A DNA stretch of 64,000 nucleotides from Clostridium aminobutyricum (GCF_017255415.1 NZ_JAFJZZ010000002.1:248001-312000), one strand, 5' to 3'. Shown: positions 1 through 8,345, numbered from the stretch's first letter. Notes: a model not told the origin generated them from the letters alone. Program-made: numbers and translations.

Positions 1-1136
1 CCGAACTTCTTTCGAAAACGCAGATGTGTCGCCATAATAATGGCATACGTAAACAACAGGGCAAAACCACCGGAACTAATTAAGAACAAGTAGATTCTTG
101 GGAATAAAAATCCCAACCCCAAACCTAAGAGCATGGCCAAGCCGGAAAAGAGTATTCCTCGGTAGGGCACATCCGTTTTATCCTTCAACCAGCTAGGTGC
201 AAGTCCTTCGTCTGCTAACGAACGCATCATTCTTCCGATTCCAAACATAGCTGCAAGCATCGTGGATAAAATAGCCGTAATCAATACAATTGTAATCGCT
301 GTTCCTGCCCATCTCATGCCCCATCGATCCAAGGCCGCTACCATTGGGCTGACGTTTTCATTGATATCAGCAGTGGGAATCAGCGGAAGGAGCACCACCA
401 TCGAAAGAATATAAAAACCAACTAAACAAACCACTGTATTGATAATGGCTTTCGGAACCGTTTGTTTCGGATTTGCGGTTTCCGAAGCTGCCAATCCGAT
501 TACTTCGAATCCTGCATACGCGAAAATAACGATCAGCATACTTCCTGCGATTCCTTTGATACCTTCGGCCATAAACGGCTCGTTTGTGATTGCCCCGGTT
601 CCCACCGGAGTATCCGTAAAAAAGATTCCAAAAATAAGAGAAAGTGCAATTACGATGAAACCAACGATCGCGAACAGTTTAATGGCTGCAAGGCCGCTTT
701 CCAGTTTGCTCAGTTTATCGGCTCCCAATAGATTCAGTAACGTTACACCAATAATAATCGCACTGCCAAGCATGGCGATGGACAGATTGGGTATCCATTC
801 CCTTACAAATATAGAGACTGCCGTCGCTTCACTGGACATGGCCAAAACCATCCCGGTCCAATATACCCACCCTACCACAAAGCCGGTGCCGGGGCCAAAT
901 GCCTGTGCCGCAAACGTACGAAACGATCCGGCATCCGGATTGGCTACGGTCATTTCTGACAGGGCCATAAGAATAAAATAAACGAGAATTCCGCCTAGAA
1001 TATAGGATATTATAATAGAAGGACCGGCAGCATGTATTGCTACTGATGAACCCAGAAAAAAGGAGCCGCCTATTACCGTTCCTAAAGCCATCATTGTAAG
1101 CTGCCATGCCGACAGTCCTTTTTGTGTCTTTTGCAT
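1..1136 (-). CDS. APC-superfamily amino acid permease, C-terminus cut by window edge
   Basis: Reading leftward from ATG at 1136, 378 codons are open and run off the left edge, so the 3' end is missing. The N-terminus carries the helix-1 motif GTVIGGSFFLG (residues 19-29), typical of APC-superfamily permeases. Further on come repeated hydrophobic helices and the cytoplasmic stretch ETANPKQTVPKAI, also typical of this family. It should import an amino acid by cation symport across the cytoplasmic membrane; the substrate cannot be read from sequence. The start is preceded by AAGGAG at good distance. It lies in the same direction as the small gene and sigma-54 regulator upstream, so it may be a regulator target, but I found no good sigma-54 promoter in front of it. 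Confidence 0.9.
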   Translation of the reverse strand, partial: MQKTQKGLSAWQLTMMALGTVIGGSFFLGSSVAIHAAGPSIIISYILGGILVYFILMALSEMTVANPDAGSFRTFAAQAFGPGTGFVVGWVYWTGMVLAMSSEATAVSIFVREWIPNLSIAMLGSAIIIGVTLLNLLGADKLSKLESGLAAIKLFAIVGFIVIALSLIFGIFFTDTPVGTGAITNEPFMAEGIKGIAGSMLIVIFAYAGFEVIGLAASETANPKQTVPKAIINTVVCLVGFYILSMVVLLPLIPTADINENVSPMVAALDRWGMRWAGTAITIVLITAILSTMLAAMFGIGRMMRSLADEGLAPSWLKDKTDVPYRGILFSGLAMLLGLGLGFLFPRIYLFLISSGGFALLFTYAIIMATHLRFRKKF

Positions 1137-1260
1137 AATCTTCTCCTTCGATAAATTTCTACCTGCTAAACAATCAAGTGCTGTGGTTACAAGAACCTCA
1201 TTGCTTAGTATTCCTTTATTTTAGAAATCCATTAGGAGAATCGAAAGATTCTGCGATTTT

Positions 1261-1407
1261 TTATTTGCTTTTTTCATGCTTTCCGTCATGCACACTGATT
1301 TTCTCGCCCTTTACAATTCCGCAATCTGCGTTTCCCTTCGGGTCGATTTTCCTCAGTTCCGGATTGCTTTTTTCTCTGTCTTTCATTCTGTTCTTATTGT
1401 TATCCAT
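1261..1407 (-). CDS. Small charged hypothetical protein, 48 aa
   Basis: A 48-codon reading frame from ATG at 1407 to TAA at 1261, preceded by AAAGGAGAG seven bases upstream. The product is very hydrophilic, rich in Lys, Asn and Asp, with one Cys (motif GNADCGIVKGEKIS) and a basic C-terminus ending HEKSK. No membrane segment or known domain is visible. It lies between the sigma-54 regulator and the amino acid permease on the same strand, 75 bases after the regulator stop. I do not recognise a function. The strong ribosome binding site and the codon use support a real gene. Confidence 0.6.
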   Translation of the reverse strand: MDNNKNRMKDREKSNPELRKIDPKGNADCGIVKGEKISVHDGKHEKSK

Positions 1408-1482
1408 TAGTTCTCTCCTTTACATCATCAAATATACTCTGTAGGTTTAGTATTGATGCAAATGAAAAGATTTATTCAGTTA

Positions 1483-2910
1483 CTACTGAGGACTCGTTTT
1501 ACTGATGTACTTTTGTATTTTACGAACCGCTGTCGGCTGACTGATCCCCAGAAGCTCAGCAACACCAATCGTCGTGCCGCACTCGGTATAGGCTTTTGTG
1601 ATGATCGCTTTCTCTATCAGCTCTAAAGTCTCATTCAGCGGCCGTGTCAACTCATCTCCGTCGGATAGCAAAGTTCTTGTATTAATATGATCCGGCAGCG
1701 AATCCAGTTGAACCAGATTATCTTCGCTCGTCAGCAGCAGCCGTTCAATAACGTTCTCCAACTCTCGGATATTGCCAGGCCATTCGTATTTAAGAAGCAA
1801 GTCGAAAACCTCTTTGGATATAATTTTTTTCATACCATATTTCTTATTTAATTTTTCTGTGAAATAGCCAATCATCGGAACGATATCTTCTTTTCGTGCT
1901 CGAAGCGGAGGAATATCAATAGAAATTACGTTTAAACGATAATATAAATCATTTCTAAATAGCTTTTCCTTCATCAGCTGCTTCAGATCTTTGTTGGAAG
2001 CCACCACGAGCCTAAAATCTACTTTTATTTCTTTCATTCCGCCCACTCTGGTTATCAGCTTATCCTGGATGACTTTTAATACCTTTACTTGAAGATTGAT
2101 CGGCAACTCCGATATCTCATCCAAAAATAGCGTACCGTTTTGCGCCAGCTCAATGAGGCCTACTTTGCCTTCTTTATTGGCTCCTGTAAAGGAGCCTCTC
2201 TCATATCCAAACAACTCCGATTCCAGCAAGTTTTCCGGTATGGCTCCGCAATTAATTTCTATAAAAGGTCCTTCGAAACGTTTACTCTTCTTGTGAATGA
2301 TCTTAGCCAGCAGACTCTTGCCTACTCCTGATTCTCCATAAATAAGAACATTGGCATCAAATGGAGAAATCCGATTAATGACACCGAGTACATTTTGCAT
2401 GGCATGACTTTTGGCCACAATTCCATCTACCTCAAGGGTTTCACTTCGAAGTTTTCCCAGTTCCTCTTCATATTTCTCCACCTTATTTTCTAAAACGGCG
2501 TACTGCTCTTGAAGATGCAGTAAATCCGTTACGTCGCGGGAATAGCTGATGACAAATTTGATATCTCCGTTTTCTGCCTTTACAGGTGTCGCTGAAACAA
2601 CAATATCTCTGTTTCGGTTATTTTTTTGCCGCATCGTTACTTTTTCACCGGACTTGAGCACAATGGCTGTACTGGAAGGCTTAAAATACCCCAGTTGTTC
2701 CAGGTCAAAAACACTCATGCCGATGGCATCTTCTTTTTCAAGCCCATATACTTGTTCAAAAGTAGGACTTACTCGAAGGACTATACCCTTGCCATCTGCA
2801 ATGAGCAGGTCATCATGTATCGCATCCAGAATATTATCTATCTCACTTGCCAATTCTCTGGAAATCTGTTCATTATCCAGTTGTACTTTCACACCATCTG
2901 TTTTCATCAT
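1483..2910 (-). CDS. Sigma-54-dependent PAS/AAA+ transcriptional activator
   Basis: 475-aa enhancer-binding protein. A PAS sensor domain occupies about residues 21-130, followed by a short coiled coil (130-160). The AAA+ domain has Walker A GESGVGKS (192-199), the sigma-54 contact loop GSFTGA (239-244; GAFTGA in the classic form) and Walker B GTLFLDEI (259-266). A TyrR-type helix-turn-helix sits at about 437-468 (GVAELLGISQPTAVRKI). It should remodel RNA polymerase holding sigma-54 in response to a small ligand bound by PAS; no phosphoacceptor domain is present. The start could be the first or second Met. The ureohydrolase/BCCT operon immediately upstream carries a near-consensus sigma-54 promoter and is the most likely target; two other sigma-54 transcription units lie within 27 kb. 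Confidence 0.95.
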   Translation of the reverse strand: MMKTDGVKVQLDNEQISRELASEIDNILDAIHDDLLIADGKGIVLRVSPTFEQVYGLEKEDAIGMSVFDLEQLGYFKPSSTAIVLKSGEKVTMRQKNNRNRDIVVSATPVKAENGDIKFVISYSRDVTDLLHLQEQYAVLENKVEKYEEELGKLRSETLEVDGIVAKSHAMQNVLGVINRISPFDANVLIYGESGVGKSLLAKIIHKKSKRFEGPFIEINCGAIPENLLESELFGYERGSFTGANKEGKVGLIELAQNGTLFLDEISELPINLQVKVLKVIQDKLITRVGGMKEIKVDFRLVVASNKDLKQLMKEKLFRNDLYYRLNVISIDIPPLRARKEDIVPMIGYFTEKLNKKYGMKKIISKEVFDLLLKYEWPGNIRELENVIERLLLTSEDNLVQLDSLPDHINTRTLLSDGDELTRPLNETLELIEKAIITKAYTECGTTIGVAELLGISQPTAVRKIQKYISKTSPQ

Positions 2911-3040
2911 CTGACCTCATTGTCCCATTTTTACTTGCTATGTTTTATAAAGAGTCTCCCTATTATGCTATATGCTTATTGTAACCCAGTATGAAAGAAA
3001 TGAATATGACTGCTTCTATATTTTTTATTCTGATGATAAC

Positions 3041-3139
3041 AAAGGGCTGTCCCAAACGTTTAAAATTTAGGCAGCCAGTAACGAATCCTGAGTTACTGGC
3101 TGCCTAAAAAAATTTTAAACTATTTTGAGATAGCCCCTT
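3041..3139. repeat. Large compound hairpin between regulator and ureohydrolase
   Basis: Outer arms GGGCTGTCCCAAA (3044) and TTTTGAGATAGCCCC (ending 3137) enclose pairing AAAATTT/AAATTTT segments and an inner perfect stem GGCAGCCAGTAAC / GTTACTGGCTGCC. It lies downstream of the ureohydrolase gene (stop at 3185) and upstream of the regulator, so it probably ends the BCCT-ureohydrolase transcript. The outer GGGCTGTC(T/C)C core recurs in hairpins at 10938, 45619 and 49097. Confidence 0.75.
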
Positions 3140-3184
3140 GTTCCTATATAGAATATCTTATGTTGATGGTACAAACTATTTTAT

Positions 3185-4147
3185 TTACCTTTTTCCGGCT
3201 TTCTTTTGGAGGGCCAAAATAGAAATCACTTCGTGCATCACATTGGCACACATATAAGCGGTTTTGCCGGACGGATCGATCGTAGGAAGCACTTCAACAA
3301 AGTCCGTGGCAACGAGATTTACGTCCCGTAAGCCTTGAATCAACGTCATCGTCTCATATCCGTCAAAACCGCCCACTTCGATAGTTCCCGTTCCCGGAGC
3401 CATGGATGGATCGACAAAATCAATATCAAAGGTTAAAAAGGTTTTCGCCTCACCGACTCTTTTCTGAATCCTCTTCACACCTTCCTCTATCCCGATTTTA
3501 TGGAGTTCATTCGCCGTTAACACGTCAAACCCCAGATCAATAGAGCCCTGCACATCTTCCGGTCCATATTGCGAACCTCGGATGCCGACTTGAATAGAAT
3601 GTTCCGTGTCGATCAATCCTTCCTCGCAGGCCCTTCTAAAAGGCGTTCCGTGCGCATACTTCTGACCCCAATACTGATCCCACGTATCTAAGTGTGAATC
3701 AAAATGTACCAAGGCAACAGGCCCATGCTTTTTCGCTACGGCTCTAAGCTCTGCCAACGTAATGGAATGATCTCCCCCCATGGCAAAAGGAACGACACCG
3801 GCATCAATGATGGGCTGGAGGCCTTCTTCAATTTGCTTATAGGATTCCAATATGTAGCCCGGTGTGATATCTAAGTCCCCATAATCCACGCCTGACAAAT
3901 AATCAAAAATGTTGATATCCAGATTCATACTATAGTTTCTCATTAACGTAGAAGAAATCCTTATCGCATCCGGGCCGAATCTCGCCCCATTTTTATAGCA
4001 GCATCCCGTGTCAAACGGGATCCCTACGATGGCAAAATCAACATCTTCTGTAGTCTTCACGTGAGGCAGCCTCATGAATGTTTTGATTCCCGCAAATCTT
4101 GGAGAAGCGGATGCACTTGGCGGTTGATACTTCATTGTGTTACTCAT
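3185..4147 (-). CDS. Agmatinase-family ureohydrolase (guanidino-compound amidinohydrolase)
   Basis: 320-aa arginase/agmatinase-fold enzyme that hydrolyses a guanidino group to urea plus an amine. All six binuclear-metal ligands are visible: H127 in GGDHS, D150/H152/D154 in HFDSHLDTWD and D241/D243 in TFDIDFVDP. The signature PGTGTIEVGG has Ile where many agmatinases have Pro. The N-terminal PRFAGIKTFMRLP segment resembles guanidinobutyrase/guanidinopropionase relatives as well as agmatinases, so the substrate could be agmatine, guanidinobutyrate, guanidinopropionate or another guanidine. It follows the BCCT gene by 118 bases and probably shares its sigma-54-driven transcript. Start ATG 4147 has AAGGAG upstream. 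The family call is secure; speB would be a guess at substrate. Confidence 0.93.
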   Translation of the reverse strand: MSNTMKYQPPSASASPRFAGIKTFMRLPHVKTTEDVDFAIVGIPFDTGCCYKNGARFGPDAIRISSTLMRNYSMNLDINIFDYLSGVDYGDLDITPGYILESYKQIEEGLQPIIDAGVVPFAMGGDHSITLAELRAVAKKHGPVALVHFDSHLDTWDQYWGQKYAHGTPFRRACEEGLIDTEHSIQVGIRGSQYGPEDVQGSIDLGFDVLTANELHKIGIEEGVKRIQKRVGEAKTFLTFDIDFVDPSMAPGTGTIEVGGFDGYETMTLIQGLRDVNLVATDFVEVLPTIDPSGKTAYMCANVMHEVISILALQKKAGKR

Positions 4148-4172
4148 TTTAAATCTCCTTTTTGTTCATGTT

Positions 4173-4197
4173 CTGTCCGGCAGTTCCTGCCGGACAG
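4173..4197. other. Intercistronic hairpin between BCCT and ureohydrolase genes
   Basis: A perfect 11-bp stem CTGTCCGGCAG / CTGCCGGACAG with a 3-base loop lies in the 118-base gap between the BCCT stop and the ureohydrolase start. No T-run follows on the transcribed strand, so it is more likely an mRNA-stabilising or processing hairpin than a terminator. Confidence 0.65.
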
Positions 4198-4265
4198 TCT
4201 CTATCTAGGCTAGAAAATGTTCAAATTTTCTCGTCTTTCATAAAATTAATAAACCAAATCTTGCC

Positions 4266-5792
4266 CTATTCCTGTGCTGCTTTTTCTGCTCTATCTGCTT
4301 CCCTGAGCCATTTGAATAGGCCAACGTTCATACCGATGATAATTACTAAGAACGGCACGGACAGGAAGATACAGATGGTTTTAAGTGCGCTGAACGGTGC
4401 GTTCGAAAACATGATGCTTAGCGGCACAGCTGCCAGCATCACACACCAAAACAATCGGAACATCGGATTCGTATTGCCGTTTTCGTCCAGCTGTCTTGAG
4501 GCTACAGCCGATAACGAGAAAGCTGCCGAATCCAAGGAAGTTGCTAGGAATCCGACCATTAGGACGGTGAATACAATCGGAATGAGGATTCCGCCCGGCA
4601 GCGTATGTAAGATCTGGAAGATACCCTCTTGTGTGGTAGCAGCCTGCGTCAAGAGAACCTGTCCTGTCATTTCCAGATTTAGTCCATAGCCTCCGTTTAC
4701 CGCAAACATCACCCAAGTTCCTACGCTGATTCCAAGCAGACAAGCCAGCACCAGTTCCCGGATAGTTCTTCCCTTTGAAATCTTCGTAATGAAGACACCC
4801 ATCATAGCCGCATAGTTTAACGCAAGCGTGAAGAGGAAGATCGTATTTGCTTCAGGGAAACCGGACTGTCCGATTGGATCGGTCCATGTACTCATCTGCA
4901 CATAGTTCGAGAACATGATACCCAAGCTGTTACTGATATTTTTTACGATAAATTCACTCGGTCCTGCTATAAAGATGATAGCAATAACGGCCATTGCCAA
5001 ATAGATCGTTCCGTCGCTCAACCTTCTCATGCCCTTTTCAATTCCAATAACCGAACTCAATGAAAACAGTGCTGAAATCGCAAGAACAATCACTACATTT
5101 AGCCCGAAACCTTCCGGAATACCTGTGATATCTGAAATCCCTGCGGAAATCAACGGAACGCCTAATCCAAGGGATACGCCTAATCCGCCTGTAATACTGA
5201 AAATTGTGATGACATCAATCACCTTGCCGATAGGCTTCTTGTATTTAAAATTGCCCATCATTGCTTCGCATACAGCACTTACTCTAAGCACAGGAACTTT
5301 TCTTACGTATACGGCATATGCCATTGCAACTGCTGTTAATACAAAGATCACCTGTACACTGAGTCCCCAGTGGAAAAAAGTATAGGCCATGCTGTATTCC
5401 GCGGCTTGCACAGAATACGGCTCAATCCCAAAAGCAGGAACGGCGTAATAAAAAGACCATTCAACGAAGGAATAATAAACAGCGGTACAAGCTAAAGCTG
5501 CACAAATCATCATAGCGATGTAGCTATAAAGGGAAAATTGCGTGTCTCCTTCTCCTAATTTAATGGAGCCATATTTGCTGAATGCCAAATACAGACAGAC
5601 AAAGAGACCTAAGAATACAAACCAAAGAATCGGTACACCGACGATTGCAGTGGTATAATTAAAAATAACGTCTACTACCTTCAAAGTCGCCTCCGGCTTA
5701 ATTGCCATAAAAGCCACGAATATAAACACGGCTCCTACACTGACAATCGTGATTGGCCAGTCTACAAGGTTTTTTTGTTTTACCTGTTCCAT
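4266..5792 (-). CDS. Atypical BCCT-family transporter
   Basis: 508-aa, twelve-helix membrane protein of the betaine/carnitine/choline transporter family. Family landmarks are FHWGL (140-144), the glycine-rich helix GGLGVSLGLG (202-211) and GVFITKISKGRTIRE (332-346). The helix-8 aromatic box that cages the trimethylammonium group in characterised members (W-x-x-F-Y-W-x-W-W-x-x-W) is replaced here by residues 316-327, NTIFLFTLALNY, with no Trp. The substrate is therefore unlikely to be betaine, choline or carnitine. Cotranscription with a ureohydrolase suggests a guanidino compound or its product, which is inference. ATG 5792 has AAAGGAGGA upstream, and a sigma-54 promoter lies about 60 bases upstream. 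Confidence 0.92.
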   Translation of the reverse strand: MEQVKQKNLVDWPITIVSVGAVFIFVAFMAIKPEATLKVVDVIFNYTTAIVGVPILWFVFLGLFVCLYLAFSKYGSIKLGEGDTQFSLYSYIAMMICAALACTAVYYSFVEWSFYYAVPAFGIEPYSVQAAEYSMAYTFFHWGLSVQVIFVLTAVAMAYAVYVRKVPVLRVSAVCEAMMGNFKYKKPIGKVIDVITIFSITGGLGVSLGLGVPLISAGISDITGIPEGFGLNVVIVLAISALFSLSSVIGIEKGMRRLSDGTIYLAMAVIAIIFIAGPSEFIVKNISNSLGIMFSNYVQMSTWTDPIGQSGFPEANTIFLFTLALNYAAMMGVFITKISKGRTIRELVLACLLGISVGTWVMFAVNGGYGLNLEMTGQVLLTQAATTQEGIFQILHTLPGGILIPIVFTVLMVGFLATSLDSAAFSLSAVASRQLDENGNTNPMFRLFWCVMLAAVPLSIMFSNAPFSALKTICIFLSVPFLVIIIGMNVGLFKWLREADRAEKAAQE

Positions 5793-5844
5793 AAGTCCTC
5801 CTTTAATAATGATTTTTTCACGCGTGATACTATGGCATTATATA

Positions 5845-5862
5845 AAGCAAATTGTATGCCAA
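5845..5862 (-). promoter_or_regulatory. Sigma-54 promoter of BCCT-ureohydrolase operon
   Basis: On the minus strand the sequence TTGGCATACAATTTGCTT matches the -24/-12 consensus (TGGCAC-N5-TTGCW) with exact GG-N10-GC spacing. Predicted transcription start is near 5835, giving a leader of about 42 bases with AAAGGAGGA before ATG 5792. Confidence 0.85.
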
Positions 5863-5990
5863 TCGCTGAAACGGCTATAAATAGGGATTCTACCCCTCAT
5901 TCGTTTTCCCCAGTTGATAAAATAAATTCATATTTGAATCTTTTGGACTCCTCTTGCTGTTATATTTCCCACAAAGCAGCAAAACTAAAA

Positions 5991-6028
5991 GAAAGTGCAG
6001 TTATTCAAGAATGAATAATTGCACTTTC
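5991..6028 (-). terminator. Terminator of the GntR/ABC operon
   Basis: Inverted repeat GAAAGTGCAGTTATTC / GAATAATTGCACTTTC (15 of 16 pairs, 6-base loop), followed on the minus strand by TTTTAGTTTT. It lies 57 bases after the ABC permease stop. A second hairpin (TACGGA/TCCGTA) precedes it. Three GAATGAAT copies occur at 6009-6058; they could also be activator sites for the sigma-54 promoter downstream, but the terminator reading is simpler. Confidence 0.75.
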
Positions 6029-6084
6029 AAGAATGAATAAAATACGGAAAGAATGAATCACCCTCTCCGTATTTCAATAAATTA

Positions 6085-6732
6085 TTAAAATTCTTTTTTC
6101 TGAATAATCCTTACAGATGCCATCATCGAAACGAAAAATACGATCGCGCTCAGCAACAGCTCCGCGGCAATGAACCAATTGCTCTCTAGTAAGATCTCAA
6201 GTAAATCCAATATTCCAACCATTTCATCACTTGGTTCCGTGGTCACACCGATACCGAGCATTGATACGAAAACAGCGGGTAACACGCACACACCGATCAA
6301 TATATAGCGGCTCTTTTCGGTTCCGAACTTATAATTTAACGGTAATGAGATGCTGAAAATCAAAACGCCTATAAACATCATGGTACAGGTTGCCAGCAAG
6401 CCTTCGTGTAAGTTATAATTCCCAAAAAAGGTATTAAACAAAAGGATAGTCAGTCCCCCTATCCCTAACAGAATCAATGCCATTAAATATTTGCTGACAA
6501 CCAGCATCTGTCTGGATATTGGCATCGTCAACGCATACTTATTCCAATTCGCCCGATCATCATAAGCCAAAGCGGTGATTGGAAGAATGGCAAAACTCAT
6601 CATGAGCACTCCTGCGAAAAAGGTGCTGTCCCCTGACAGGGCACTTATTACAAAATAGAGTATGAGAAATGCTCCAATCGGCACCGCTTGTTTTTTCAGA
6701 TTCAGAAAATCTTTTATAATCAATCCATTCAC
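6085..6732 (-). CDS. ABC-2 type transporter permease
   Basis: 215-aa integral membrane protein with about six hydrophobic helices, resembling the small ABC-2 permeases found beside YtrA-type GntR regulators. The conserved stretch AYDDRANWNKYALTMPISR near residues 56-74 is typical of this permease group. It would form the membrane channel for the ATPase encoded immediately upstream (4-base gap), in an operon of regulator, ATPase and permease. Such systems usually answer cell-envelope or lipid II-targeting stress; the exported substrate is unknown here. Confidence 0.85.
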   Translation of the reverse strand: MNGLIIKDFLNLKKQAVPIGAFLILYFVISALSGDSTFFAGVLMMSFAILPITALAYDDRANWNKYALTMPISRQMLVVSKYLMALILLGIGGLTILLFNTFFGNYNLHEGLLATCTMMFIGVLIFSISLPLNYKFGTEKSRYILIGVCVLPAVFVSMLGIGVTTEPSDEMVGILDLLEILLESNWFIAAELLLSAIVFFVSMMASVRIIQKKEF

Positions 6733-6736
6733 TTCA

Positions 6737-7591
6737 TTACCCCCTTACACTGTACAGCAATACATCTTCAAGACTTACTTTATCGATGACATATCTATGC
6801 CCTGCATTTCGCCCTGCCAGTTTATTTCTGTCCACTAATGCACACATGCCGAAACTGCTTCTCTTGAATCCAACTACTACATCCTTAGGAATTGCCTGAA
6901 ATTCCTCCTCAGAGCATTTCAACATTCCGTAACGATCCAATATGTCATCTTTCACATCACTCAGAATGATCTTTCCGTCATTGATAACGCTGATGTAATC
7001 ACAAGCTTTCTCTAAGTCACTTGTAATATGGGAAGAAATCAAAATGGAGTTTTCTTCGTCTTGGATAAAATCAAGAAATACGTCCAAAAGTTCTTCCCTT
7101 ACCACCGGATCAAGCCCGGAAGTTGCTTCATCCAAGATCAACAGCTTCGCATGGTGAGACAGGGCCACCGCTATGGATAGTTTCATCTTCATTCCTTTTG
7201 AATATTGTTTGACAGCTTTCTTCGGGCTTAAATCGAAATACTCTGCATATTTTTTGAAATTATTTTCGTCCCAATTCCCATAGATGGATTTCATGACTTT
7301 CGAAATTTGATGTGCGTTCAAATTTTCCGGAAAACAGCTTTCATCCAAAACTACCCCGATATTCTCCCGTACGTGGTTCGGCAGTGTATTGCTGTCGTAT
7401 CCCCACAAGGAGATTTCTCCGCTCTCCCCCTTTTGCAACCCAAGAATTAATTTAATCAACGTCGTTTTCCCCGCACCGTTTTCTCCGATCAATCCCATGA
7501 TGCTCCCTTTCGGAAGCTTTAGACTTACCTCTTCTAATGCAAATTCGTTATATCGTTTTGTTATATTATTCACTATTATTGAATACTCCAT
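6737..7591 (-). CDS. ABC transporter ATP-binding protein (YtrB-like)
   Basis: 284 aa from ATG 7591; that start is preferred over upstream starts because AAGGGGAG precedes it and it follows the GntR stop closely. Walker A GENGAGKTT, signature YSKGMKMKLSIA and Walker B LLILDEATSGLDP are all intact, so it should hydrolyse ATP to drive the neighbouring ABC-2 permease. The C-terminal 70 residues lack motifs and probably dock with the permease. It is second in a three-gene GntR-ATPase-permease operon. Confidence 0.92.
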   Translation of the reverse strand: MEYSIIVNNITKRYNEFALEEVSLKLPKGSIMGLIGENGAGKTTLIKLILGLQKGESGEISLWGYDSNTLPNHVRENIGVVLDESCFPENLNAHQISKVMKSIYGNWDENNFKKYAEYFDLSPKKAVKQYSKGMKMKLSIAVALSHHAKLLILDEATSGLDPVVREELLDVFLDFIQDEENSILISSHITSDLEKACDYISVINDGKIILSDVKDDILDRYGMLKCSEEEFQAIPKDVVVGFKRSSFGMCALVDRNKLAGRNAGHRYVIDKVSLEDVLLYSVRG

Positions 7592-7595
7592 CTCA

Positions 7596-7970
7596 CTACT
7601 CCCCTTTATATAAAAGTGCCAGCATATCAATAAGCTCAGATAACTCTATTCCGCTCAATTTTGCAAGGCTTATCAAATCATCCATCTTTTTCTCGATTTC
7701 TTTTAAATACACTTCTCTTATTTGCTGTACATTTTGCGGCTTTACAAAACTGCCTCTTCCAGTCTGCGAAGCGATAAACCCTTCCCGTTCCAATTCTTCA
7801 TAAGCGCGTTTGGTTGTAATGACGCTGATATGCAATTCTTTGGCTAAAAGGCGCATCGACGGAAGGCTATCCCCTTCTTTCAGCTCCTTTGTGATAATCA
7901 TGTTTTTTATTTGTTCCACAATCTGCTCATAAATGGGCTGATTCCTTGAATTGCTTATAATTAAGTTCAT
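7596..7970 (-). CDS. GntR-family regulator, YtrA type
   Basis: 124 aa from ATG 7970 (GGAAGG upstream; a longer frame to 7991 has no ribosome binding site). The N-terminal winged helix (QPIYEQIVEQIKNMI ... SVITTKRAYEELEREGFI) is followed by only a short helical C-terminus, which is the YtrA subfamily layout without a large effector domain. It is first in the operon and its promoter carries a perfect inverted repeat overlapping the -10 box, so it is probably an autorepressor of the ABC genes. Confidence 0.92.
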   Translation of the reverse strand: MNLIISNSRNQPIYEQIVEQIKNMIITKELKEGDSLPSMRLLAKELHISVITTKRAYEELEREGFIASQTGRGSFVKPQNVQQIREVYLKEIEKKMDDLISLAKLSGIELSELIDMLALLYKGE

Positions 7971-7993
7971 ACGTCTACCTTCCAATTGCAATA

Positions 7994-8033
7994 TTGTATA
8001 TATTCATTATATACAATTTATTCTTTTTGTCAA
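7994..8033 (-). promoter_or_regulatory. Promoter and operator of the GntR/ABC operon
   Basis: On the minus strand TTGACA (8033-8028) and TATAAT (8011-8006) are spaced by 16 bases. A perfect dyad TTGTATATA-N5-TATATACAA (7994-8016) overlaps the -10 region, as expected for a YtrA-type repressor site. Confidence 0.85.
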
Positions 8034-8127
8034 TTAAAAAGAACAATAATTTTTTTGAATGACCGATAGACTCGTTTCTTTTGCAATAAAAAAATCTGCC
8101 TTGATGACAGAGCAGATTTTTTTATTG

Positions 8128-8229
8128 TTATTTCTGCGAATTTTTTAAAAATCCGATCGCCGCACATACGCCGAAGAGTACCATAATACCCATTACGCCA
8201 TAGGCCCAAAATAAGGTTGCTGAATCCAT
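8128..8229 (-). CDS. 33-aa membrane peptide, symporter small accessory protein
   Basis: ATG 8229 with AAAGGAGG nine bases upstream; the product is 33 residues with a single hydrophobic helix (FWAYGVMGIMVLFGVCAAIGF) and a short polar tail ending NSQK. It is the last of three genes starting with a sodium:solute symporter. Tiny single-span proteins beside SSS symporters are known as small accessory proteins, so a role in symporter stability or activity is likely, though not shown by sequence. Confidence 0.75.
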   Translation of the reverse strand: MDSATLFWAYGVMGIMVLFGVCAAIGFLKNSQK

Positions 8230-8231
8230 TA

Positions 8232-8345
8232 CTAAACCTCCTTTTTGTGTTTGTGACTGCGCTCGACAATAGAAGCAATGGCCTGGCCAACTGCTACCAT
8301 TACCATAATAATGACAAATGTATGTATGAACAATTGAATAAACAT
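8232..8345 (-). CDS. 37-aa single-span membrane peptide beside symporter
   Basis: ATG 8345 follows AGGAGG at 6-base spacing. The 37-residue product has one hydrophobic helix (FVIIMVMVAVGQAIASIV) and a basic tail (ERSHKHKKEV). Its stop lies 2 bases before the next small gene, whose ribosome binding site is inside this gene's last codons, so the two are translationally coupled. It starts 31 bases after the symporter stop. Probably a second accessory subunit; I do not recognise the family. Confidence 0.7.
   Translation of the reverse strand: MFIQLFIHTFVIIMVMVAVGQAIASIVERSHKHKKEV

Noticed and set aside
829-1107. Minus-strand frame starting at 1107 in another phase
   Set aside because: It overlaps the amino acid permease frame, which has the family motifs and the ribosome binding site.
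6001-6058. GAATGAAT repeats as activator sites for the BCCT sigma-54 promoter
   Set aside because: They fall inside two hairpins that end the GntR/ABC operon, which explains them more simply; not excluded.
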